A stretch of DNA of 64,000 nt. Origin: Euglena gracilis (taxonomy: Eukaryota; Euglenida; Euglenophyceae; Euglenales). The stretch lies in the NCBI GenBank assembly GCA_039621445.1, contig CP154957.1:11030409-11094408 (forward strand). Direction: 5' to 3'. The notes under the pieces are model-generated. The model searched no databases. It saw nothing but the letters and a program-made list of their open reading frames with translations, and was not told the DNA's origin. Position 1 is the stretch's first letter, and every line of letters starts with the position of its first letter. The translations under genes and the position numbers were made by a program. Shown piece by piece: positions 54,781 through 64,000 of the stretch.

Positions 54781-57700
54781 TGCTGTCCATGGGCTTTATC
54801 GGCCAAGCCAAGCACCGCGGCCCGCAGCGCTGTGCTGCTGGGGGTCCTCCTGCCGCATCACTCCGCCACCTCGCACAGGCGGCCCCTCATTGCGTCATTG
54901 TCGAAAATGGTGGGTCCCCCCCCCCGGGTCGGCCAACACCAACAACCTCCCCTTTCCTGTCCACCGCTAAGCTGACGTGTGCCCTTTCAGGTCTCCCCCC
55001 CCCCAGCAAACACCTCTGCAGGCCACACCCAGCCAGCCCAAAAGCTCGCGTCCAAGTTGTTGGCGGCGCTTGCGCCAAAACTGGACTCCGGCGCATTTCT
55101 CGCCACCCCCCCCCCCCCCCCCCCCCCCGTGCCCGCCATGTGGGCTGCTAAGAAGAGGGAGGCGATCGGGGGCACGCCTGCCGACCGTTCCGCGTCGCCC
55201 GCCCCATCCAGGTCCCGGTTGCTGCCACGGCCGGCGCCTCGGTCCTGCCCCCTGCCGGGCTTTTGGTCCCCCGGCCCACTGCTGGGCAGGAGGTCTCAAG
55301 CAGCAGGCAAGGCATTCAGGTGTGTCATGTAGGATGTGTGTGTGTGTGTGCGTTTCCATGTTGTTTTTTTTAGGCTCCCTATGAAGTCTCACTCCCACCT
55401 GGTTATTGCAGGGGGGGATTGATATCCGCAATTTTACTGCAATTTCCGCAATTTTTCCACAACTTTTTCCCTTTCCAAAACTTTTCCACATGAACCTAAA
55501 ATGGAAGGTGAAATGGGCCATTCTTTGAACCCAGTGCTTTTTTTGTTATTTTGTTGCAGATTTTCCACAATTTGCCAAATTTTACAAATTTTGACAGAAT
55601 TTTGCATTTTTTTAAAATCTTTTTTAGGTTTTCCCCCAAATTCTGTTGGAAAAAAATTCGACTGAGAAGAATTTTGCATCCCGGACCAGATTTTACCCGA
55701 TACCAAGTTTTTGCCATTTTTGGATTTTTCATCAAGAGATTCCGTATTTCCATTCCCTGTTTCATCATCCTTTTGGACCTTTTTGTTCTTTTTGTTGTAA
55801 GAAATGTGAACAATGGCTCAAAACTTACATCTATGTTGCAAAATGACCACATTTGCAATATTTTTCTAAGTCCCCTGCAGCAGAAAATTGGACATTCCCG
55901 ATATCAATTTTACGCAAATTTTCCGCATTTCTTCGAAGGCCTCCGGTATCAGTTTCCCCCCTGGTTAATGCTTATTTGGTTGATTAATGATTAAAACACC
56001 ATTTTCTCCAGAGCTGCAAAGCCTAGATACAGACTTTTAATGGATGGCTGGTTTGTTGCCAGACAGTTCATGCACATAAAGGAAAAAGAGCATGCCTGGT
56101 TGTGACAATTTCCTCAAAAGTGCATTATCCATCCATGGGGGGGGGTTTGCAAGAACACACACACACACACACACACACACATCCACACACACACACACAC
56201 ACACACATATGCACACACACACATTCACATACACACGTATGCACACACAAACACACACACACACGCGCGCGCACACAAGTGCACACACATACACACACAC
56301 ACACACCACACATATACACACAACACACACCTACACACAAGCAAAGAACACATACCCCCATACCCATACCCCCATACAACACACAGCGCACACACAACAC
56401 CCACGCACACGCCAAACACTGAGATGCAGCAGTTCATTTCCTTCGCTTTTCTTGGTCCCCAGGAAGCCCCTCGTCCGCGCCCACTCGCTGGGGCTGGGCC
56501 CCTCCTCACCGTGCTGGGCGGGGCCCTCGCGCTGGCTGTGGCCGCCGTGCACCTTCCCGCCGGGAAGCCGCGGGAGATGCGGATGGCCGCGGTCGCAGCC
56601 GACTCAGGTGCGGATGGGCCCCGCGGAGGTAGAGGTTGGGGAGGGGTAGGACGGCGTGGGGTTGGGCAGGGGTGGAATTGGGCCAACCTTGGCTCGGGTC
56701 AAAGAATCAGGGCAAGCCTCATAGCTTAATACTCTGGGGGGCCCACTGGATGGGATTTCCGGTGCTGCAGCCGGAAATGCGCTGTACCCCTCCCGTCTCC
56801 GGAGTGGAGAGGTGGTGGGGGGGGGGCATTTCTGTTATTTTGCCTCTACCCAGCATGCTGACATGCAGTCATTGCCGACCACCCTAGGGGGAGTGTGATG
56901 ACTGGCTTTTTTTTCAGTGTGACTGAATAGTTTTTGACCAAAACACCCTCCCCCCTCGGGGGGTCCTCAAGACAAAACACCAAACTGACCTCTTGTCATG
57001 CCCCAGAAATTTTTATCCAGTTTTTTTTTTTGTGGTCATTTTCCCCTGACAGAGTCCCCCCCCCCTGCCGCATGGATAATGACTGAATGGTTCCTCAAAA
57101 AAGTCACTGCTGGTTTTTAGAACTGGTAAAAAATTATTCCTGGGCCAAAAAGGATCGAAGAAGGGTATGCAAACTTTTGCTATCATTTTTCCAATCTTTT
57201 TTCCTGGATGGAAATTTGATGCAACGAAGAGGATGAGAGTTGTCACATCAGGTTGCAAGTGAAGCCGTCCTTGCAGAGATGTTGATTTGCTCGTTATTGT
57301 GTTTTTTTTTTGGCAGCCTCCACAGAGCACGATGCGCTGATTCAGCAGATGCTTCAGGTGGACGACGAGGCTCTAAAGGCAACCGCCATGCAGTCTGGTC
57401 GTTGCACCTTCGCTTCTGGTGAACAAGAACGGAAAATTTGGCGGTTACAACAGTTGGGAACGAAAGTATTTTTCTTATCCACTGATTGATATCAACAGAA
57501 ATTTCATAAGTTTGGCCCTGGCTCGAAGAACCCCCTGGGCAGTTTGAGGGTGGATGTGTTCTTCCGTTTCTTTTGTTCTTCCGTCAAGAAAATGCCACAT
57601 TTGCTGATCATATGTTTTGACAGGGGGATAATGCTTTTCAAAAAAAAAAAGAAGCGCACACCTCCCGGAGAGGGGTGTTGTCTGGGTGTTGTGGGCAGGC

Positions 57701-60700
57701 ACCCCATCGAACAAGACAGCCCCCCCTGGGTTGCTACAATGAAGCTGAGTGGTGTTCAATATTATTGGAGTGACCAACACTGTCGTGACATATCCTGCCT
57801 TCAGTTGGTGCTATCGGTGCCGAATGGATTTTTCCCTGTGCGGTGCTGTGATGGGTGGGGGGGGGGTCGCCCCCCCCCCAGGTGGGTTGGGGACCGACCG
57901 ACCCCCCACCAGGCCTCCCCATACAGCCTTGGTTGGGTTGAGAGGGTCGTCGCACAGCTGTGTGTTCTGTTTTGCTCCAGAATGTTGCTTCGCCTTGCCT
58001 TTTCAGTCGTGGTCTGACAGACCCAGTTGAACGAAAATTTTTTGACCTGAGAGTGCCGTGGAAATACGGGAAGGTTTGGTGGCGGGGGTCGGACCCCCCC
58101 CCCCACCAACCATAGGGTTTTGTATATCCCGGTACAGCCCTGCACCTAACTTACACCCCGCACTCTCACTTACTCACCGCACATAACATGTAACATATGT
58201 TACGGACACATAACATATGACGTAACATATATTACTCACCCTAGGTGGTCACATACGCCCCAGGTGGTCACATGCGCCCCAGGTTGGGGAAAGGTCGCCC
58301 CCGGCCAATCAATTCGCTGCCAACCGTCCAACGACCAGCGCCCCAGAACCTCGGCATTATGAAGGCCCCGTTCTTCCTCCGTATCGAGCAGCTGAAGCAA
58401 GCCGCCCCCGCAGCCCAGCGGGCACAGTACGACGCAGTGGCAGACAAGGTCCCCCTCTGGCTTCTTTGGCATGTTGGTGGCCCAGTGCGCTATCCTTGCT
58501 TGTCTCTAAGAGCGTGAAGGTGGCCTGCCTTCCAGCATTTTTCAAACAAATATCTAAAAATAGAATAAATAAATAATATATATACACATAAAATACGCCC
58601 CCAAATGTACTCTTTCACACAATTTCTGGATTTTGCAAGCCATTTGACACTCTTCAGTTGAATCTGCCAAACTCTGCTATCTCTTCGTGCTCTTTCTGAA
58701 CAGAATTCGTGCTCTTTTGCCTTGCTTGATATGATGATTTGGGCAGTCTCAGGACAGGGAGGTTATGCTTTTATTATTTTGGGTGTTTCCATTTATGTTT
58801 GTATTTGTGTCTAACATAAATATTGGTGCTAAAGGGGAAAAGAGAGAACCTCAAAAAATAGCCCACGCCCCTCCCTGTCTCTCAACGACGTCGCCCTCTT
58901 TAAAGTTCCTTATGCCCAAGTGTGCAATGCACGTGCGGCGCACACCCATCCACCCCGCCACCCTCCGTCAGGCAGCATTTTTTCAAGCCATTTTTTTGAA
59001 TAATTCTATACGGCATTTTAAGGCTCCCTAAGAGGCCATTTTCTGGGGAGGTCCAAGGGCTGTCTGGGCATCGAATTCCCGTTTTTTGGGTTTTGCACGT
59101 GGTCCAAAATTAAAAAAAAAGTCGAAAAAACACATTCTTTTGAGTTTTGACTGGGAAGACAATGTTCCAGTGGTCGCAGAAATAATTTTCTCCCCTGGAG
59201 TTGGCCCGTGTTTGCCGAGATTTTTTGTTTGCATTTTGCCCGGCCAGCGGAAGTTCCGCCTCAACGTTTCTTACGGCACGTTGAGGTTCTCCAAATGCAC
59301 TCAACCGTTCCCATGCCTGCCCGCCGTGCCCGCCCCCGGCCGTGCGTTGCCCGGGCAGGCCGAAGGCGCCGAAGATTTTGAAAAAGGTGCTATTTTTAGC
59401 ATTTTTGGCCATTTTTTGGGCAAAAGTGGGTGGGTCCCCCAGGACCCCCCCCCTCCCCCGGGAGGGGGGGGCACCCCAGAGGGTGGGTGGGTGGGTGCCG
59501 ACCCCCCCCCCCCCTCCCCCCCGGTCTTAAAACACTCCCGGTCGCCCCGCAGATCCTGGGGCTCATGCAGAAACTGGTGGAGCAGGTGCAGTCCAAGGTG
59601 GACCACCACGCCGTCCGCATCGCGGGGCTGGTGGGCATCTTCGCCAAGGTGTGTCCCGCCCCCATGTCCCAACGGCGCCCGGCCTGAAGGGGCAGGGACC
59701 GGCCGCACCCCACCCCCCCCCCCCCCCCCGAAGCGTGATGGCCCGGGATGGGCCGCGCCATTCCACGGCTGCCATCAAGGTTGGGTGTGGCGCCATCCAA
59801 TGCGCAGTGTGGAACCGAATTTCACGTTGTTTTTTTTCATGTGCAACGTACGTGCGACAGGCCAGGTTTCGACATCGGGGGCTCAATTATGATTTTTCCT
59901 GTGGTGTTTTTCATGGTGTTTTCACAATCCAAAATTGCATTGTGGGGGTTCATCTCATATACATTTTTTCTGTCAGTTTCCTGTATTTTCTCGTCGAAAT
60001 GACCTCCCTCTTGCCGGAATAAAATCATGGCACCTCCCACCCCCGGGGGCTGGGCCCCCCTCCTCCTTACATCCACACGTGGTCCCCCTGAAATTGGCCT
60101 CAATCGGACTCAATTTGTTTCTGGTCCCCATTTTTAGGCTTTTGCGTGCTTTTTGTGCAAGGCCCTAACTGTCAACTGTCGCCAAGCGCCTAGGGGGGCA
60201 GACATACCAATTTGGTATATTCTAAGATGGGGGTAGCACTTGGCGTGATGGCGTCGCGCTCCACTCCTGTTCTTTGTGGCTCTGCCCCCATTGCCAGGAT
60301 GACGGCAGCATCAGCCTGCCGCTGCCCAAGGACGGGTTGGCTCGCCTCCGGGAGGACATCCGCCGGGACCTGTCAGCCCTCTCCAACGACCTGTTCGTCA
60401 ACGCAGTGGCGATGTTCCTGGCGACCGGAGATTGCCTTTATTTCAAGGACCCCGGGATTTTGGCCCTCTGATCCCCATGGGGGAGGGGGTGGATCTCTTG
60501 ATTACCTTGCAAAGAAAGCAACGATCTGGTGGGCGGCAGCCAACTCATTTCACGTGATGGGTCCCCCCTGGGGTGTGTGATGGGTGGGTGGGTCGTGTCA
60601 ATTCCCAAAAAAAAATCTCTGCTGACAAAGGCGTCAGAAGAGAAGAAGCCAGAGCTTACTGCGGTGATGCAGAAGATTGTGGAGGTGGTCCCATGTTGCG

Positions 60701-63174
60701 ATCGCATCCAAGCAAAGGGAAAGAGTGTCTTTGGGCAATTGCCAGCGTGTGCGTTGCAAATGACTGAGTTTTTGAGTCAACGTTGCATCAGCCATCTGTT
60801 GTACCATCTGACGCCCGAGGTTTTGGCCAAGTGTGAGTTTGGGTGGAGGCCTGAGAGGAATGGATCGGCTCAGTTTTTTAAATTGTATGCAACCCTCTAC
60901 AAATGTTGGTATCCGCCTTGTCCAGACTCCCCTCCCCCTCGACCCCCACCCTTTGACCCCCTCGACCCCCGGGGTCGAGCCACCACCTTTTTCCAGCCAG
61001 CCCACGGGACCCCCAGGGTCGTGAAGGAATACCCCGGCAAATCACAAGGAGCACACAAAACATCATTCAATGGTCCAAAATACCCAGTGGAACACCATGG
61101 GAAGACACAAGGGTTATACACACTCAGCTTTCACTTGCGACATCAACCGATACCCTCCCTTGGCGGCAAACAATCCAAACGACAGAAAAACATGGACCCA
61201 GTTTGGCTTCGTATTTCCTCATATTCAATCAGGCTGCTATAACAGATTTGGTGGTTGGGCACAGGGGGACGTACGTGGAAGGATTTTTGGATGAGCAGAT
61301 TATGAGTGGGGGGATGCGAAGTTTTTTTTGTTTGTTTTCTTCACCCCTGTGTTCCAGCCAGGGGTCTTCTTAAGGACCTGGGGGGGGGGGTCGCGGGCCG
61401 GCTGGAAAAGGTGCTGGCTGGGTCAAGGAGGGGGGGTCCGGCCTGCCGGCGGGTCTGGCTGGGAGCTGGACCCGGTGGGTACCCCAAAAAAGCCCAAATC
61501 CAGTTGGGTTGGTATTTTAAGCCAAAATTTTGAGTTAAAAAACCAAAAACCACCCAAAATGCCTTTTTTTTTCACGGTCCAGCCCGTTTTGCCAGCTGGC
61601 CCGAACTTTGTTTTGGGCAGCCTGGGGGGGGTCCACTGCCCAGCTGGGAGATGCTGGCTGGAAAAAAAGGTACTGGCTGGCTGGATCCCCCCCCCCCCCA
61701 GGGTCGGGCCCCCTCCGGCTCAAGAAAACCCCTGGTACCAGCCATCAGCGGGAGAAAATGTGCGTTTACTGCTGCAGGCCTACTCTGCCGAGTCGCTGTT
61801 GATCATGTGCCCTCACGGTGGCCTCCAGGGCTGCCCCGGATGTGGACGGAGTCACTCCCTCAATAAAAAGAACAAACGGACTGGCTGCAAACAATGTTCA
61901 ATTCACTTTGGCTTTGGTCGAAGGGCGGTGGTTAAGCGGATTCTTTGGCAAGACTGGAATGATCGTCCCATTATCACCCCATGTGACCCCATGACGTGAT
62001 TTTTTTTGACAAAGCATGGCAAGAATTTGCATAAAACAGCATGTGTTTGAGTTGCAAATTTTCCCCCAATCATCAACAAGTAGTGACATACCCGTATCTT
62101 CCATTTTGTTTCACTTTGTTTCATGTATTTTTTTTTTCTGCAGGCGTTGTTATTTGGTCAGCCCCAGTGGAGAGGGGAGGGGGTTTGTGTTGGCTCGACT
62201 TCAGGTAGTTGTGGTGCCCTGATGCCGAAGGTGCACTACCCAAGAACATTATGGTGTGAGATGCGCAGTGGCTTGATGATGATGATGTTGATGTCTTGCA
62301 ACAACCCCCCCCCCAGCCAAAAGGTGAGCAAGTTCCATCACTGACAGCTTGACGTTTGTGGGGGGAGATGCAAAGACGCTATTTTTTCGTTGTTTTTTTG
62401 TTTTTTGATTTTGCCATAAATTGTGTTCTTTTTGCGTTTTTTTTTTCTGTTTGTCTTGTGTTTTTCCAGCGATTTTTCAATTTTTGCTGGGAGATGTTTT
62501 TTTCCCGACTTGGAGAACTTTTGCATTTGCCCCGATTTCCCTGAGGCTGGATTTTTTGTTGAATTTTCGACATCTTTTGATTTAGATTTTCCAACAAATT
62601 GAACAATTCTGGAACAAGCCTGTCCCAAAAATCTGATTAAAAAACGTCGCAAAATAATTGCGAAATGAAAGAATTTTCCTGGAGAAGGCGAGAATTACTC
62701 TCCAGTTGAAAGTGGACATCCCGCAGGAGCTCCTGAAGGAGTTTGCATGCAATTTCCTTTTTTATTTGCTGTTTTTTCACGTCACGTTTTTCGACAGTCC
62801 AACGTTGCCCCCCCCCCACCTGGATCTGGTGGTTTTTAGTGAGTGTTTTTCTCACACTATCAAAAAAATCCTGGGCCTTCTCCTGAGACGTTTTCAACAA
62901 TTTGAGGTTGCTTTTTTTTCAATCACCCATTATTTTTTGTCGTGCATTGGTGTGGTGGTGCGGTGCGGTGTGGTGTACAGTTTTGTGCTGTATTGTGCGG
63001 TGTGGTGTGGTGGCGTGTGGGAGTTTGTGTTACTCCCTCTGGCAAGCCCCCGCGTGGGGCGGAACATCCTGCTGAACAGTGACCAGTCCGAGTGGGACAG
63101 CGTCCTGCGGCAGCATTTCCCCACGGCCGACGCCGGGGAGCTGGACGCATTCCTGGCGATGTTGGATGCCGGTC
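54781..63174 (+). CDS. Multi-exon gene for a helix-rich protein, not recognised
   Basis: Phase-consistent exons: 54781-54909, 54991-~55319, 56463-56607 (LLTVLGGALALAVAAVHLPA), 57317-57397 (STEHDALIQQMLQVDDEALK), 58339-58448 (FFLRIEQLKQAAPAAQRAQY), 59553-59648 (ILGLMQKLVEQVQSKVDHHA), 60298-~60430 (DGLARLREDIRRDLSALSND). Likely further exons: ~60631-60720 (EEKKPELTAVMQKIVEVV) and ~63055-63174 (SEWDSVLRQHFPTADAGELD). The four junctions from 56607 to 60298 agree in phase (1, 1, 0, 0) and the joined text is continuous amphipathic helix. An alpha-solenoid or coiled-coil scaffold is the best guess. The exon at 54991 contains a 24-base C-run, so its far end is doubtful. Start and stop are not found, and the gene may continue past the window. 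Confidence 0.6.
56151..56420. repeat. (AC)n-rich compound microsatellite
   Basis: Interrupted AC repeats with CATACAC, CGCG and ACACCA variants, in the intron before exon 56463. Confidence 0.93.
58985..59240. repeat. Dispersed repeat family A, second clear copy
   Basis: Same ordered blocks as 29325-29645 (GGCATTTTAAGGCTCC, GGTCCAAGGGCTGTCTGGGC, GACAATGTTCCAG, CCTGGAGTTGGCC, GTTTGCCGAGA). It sits in an intron of the unrecognised gene. Confidence 0.75.
59355..59540. repeat. Relic of the hAT-like MITE interior
   Basis: It contains GGCCGAAGGCGCCGAAG, AAAAAGGTGCTATTTTTAGC, GGCCATTTTTTGGG and a GGTCTTAAAA end, in the order seen in the elements at 13315 and 32161. The left end is missing. It ends about 20 bases before exon 59553. 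Confidence 0.6.
61359..61734. mobile_element. CAGGGG...CCCCTG mini-transposon (hAT-like MITE), 376 bp
   Basis: Left end CAGGGGTCTTCTTAAG and right end CTCAAGAAAACCCCTG are inverted repeats (14 of 16). Flanks GTTCCAGC (61351-61358) and GTACCAGC (61735-61742) are an 8-bp target duplication with one mismatch. The interior has G/C-runs and GTGCTGGCTGG words shared with 16370-16650. No coding capacity. Confidence 0.75.
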
Positions 63175-64000
63175 CGTTGCTCGTTTTCGTGTTACGACCC
63201 ACCCCACTCCCCCAGAAGTAGTATTTTTTTTAAGCAAAAGAACAACTGAAATGACGGAATTTTTTCTGAAAGTGAAAAGGAGATCCCTCCCGCAGGTAGG
63301 CAATGGCACAGCAGGGGGCAAGAACATGCAAGGGGCATCATTTGCTTTTCTGCATGATCCATTCTTTTCATAATCTCATTATTGCGCATTGGGAGCAAAA
63401 ATTTTGCACATAGTTTGTGTATGATGTTTAGTCTTCAAAGAGGTCTTTTTTATAAAAAAGAAGAATGCCTCATATCTGTACCATGTTTTTTTCCCTTTTT
63501 TTTGCGCAGCGTGAACGATGGGCAAGACCCATATGCTTCCCATTCACTGAATCATGGAAAATTGTTCGTTGAAAAACTGGATCGTGAAATGCAAGTGCAG
63601 GCAACTGGGCAATCTACCTTGCAGTTATGCAAGTCTGTGCCTCTGTTTCTTTTGTGTTCAGAAATATGCACACTCCGAGGTGTTTCCTAAAGATTTTTTC
63701 ATGTAACTAGCCCTTTTTTTAGAATAGTTTTGAATGTTTTTGCATATTTCTGCCTCTTCATTCCGATTTTGATATGCCATGTCCTATTTTTTTCTCACCC
63801 CTCGGCATGGTTGCAGCCTCTGGTAAGCTTTTCAGCTCTATTCTCTCAGGGCATACCCCCTCTCAGGGCATTGTCCCCCCCCTCAAAAAGTGGATTTGTC
63901 TTTCTTTGGTTTCAAAATGAAGACTGATGACCAGTGGGGCGGGATGAAGGTTTTTTTTTTTTTTTTTTTTTTTAAAGAAAAACGAAAGTTGGCACAAACA
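63175..64000. other. Window end, nothing supported
   Basis: T-rich non-coding DNA ending in a 25-base T-run (63949-63973). A short candidate exon around 63500-63690 has no motif. Confidence 0.4.

Overview
This is nuclear DNA of a eukaryote, most likely a unicellular alga or other protist. The genes are split into short GC-rich exons, usually 50-400 bases, by GT-AG introns of about 0.2-2.4 kb. The introns are full of homopolymer C and G runs, (AC)n, (CCCT)n, CCCATA/CCCACA hexamers and small hairpin-ended repeats. Two tandem copies of the plant-type telomere unit (CCCTAAA) at 11.9 kb fit a green-lineage host weakly. I cannot name the species.

Layout, left to right. 1-6.5 kb has no supportable host gene, only a decayed fragment resembling a non-LTR retrotransposon endonuclease (4.8 kb) and a long (CCCT)n tract. 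About 7.4-12.3 kb (+) carries exons of a phytanoyl-CoA dioxygenase family protein. 14.35-26.77 kb (+) is a complete type I DnaJ (Hsp40) gene: J domain with HPD, four zinc-binding CxxCxGx repeats, C-terminal CaaX box (CVHQ). 26.8-30.65 kb is intergenic. 30.8-51.9 kb (+) is a nucleoside hydrolase gene with about ten exons. 54.8-63.2 kb (+) is a multi-exon gene for a helix-rich protein that I do not recognise.

The main discovery is a 12,588-bp DNA transposon at 32561-45148, sitting inside a coding exon of the nucleoside hydrolase gene. It has perfect 24-bp terminal inverted repeats and a perfect 5-bp target-site duplication (TTGCT). Removing the element plus one TTGCT restores the host reading frame exactly. 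It carries two multi-exon genes on the minus strand whose intron phases all agree: T1 (3 exons, 812 aa) and T2 (7 exons, 1002 aa). I recognise neither. About 33 copies of a short palindrome, TTTGCGC-NNNN-GCGCAAA with a variable centre, are confined to this element. They occur in seven of the eight introns of T1 and T2, in the non-coding spacers and just inside both ends, and never in an exon of those genes. One T1 intron also holds a 128-bp-arm inverted repeat.

A second layer of mobility is a family of small CAGGG...CCCTG elements (about 100-380 bp) with 8-bp target duplications, as expected for non-autonomous hAT transposons. One lies 122 bp upstream of the large transposon. Another notable structure is a 13-copy, 21-bp minisatellite at an exon end of the nucleoside hydrolase. 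Each unit keeps the reading frame and carries its own candidate 5' splice site.
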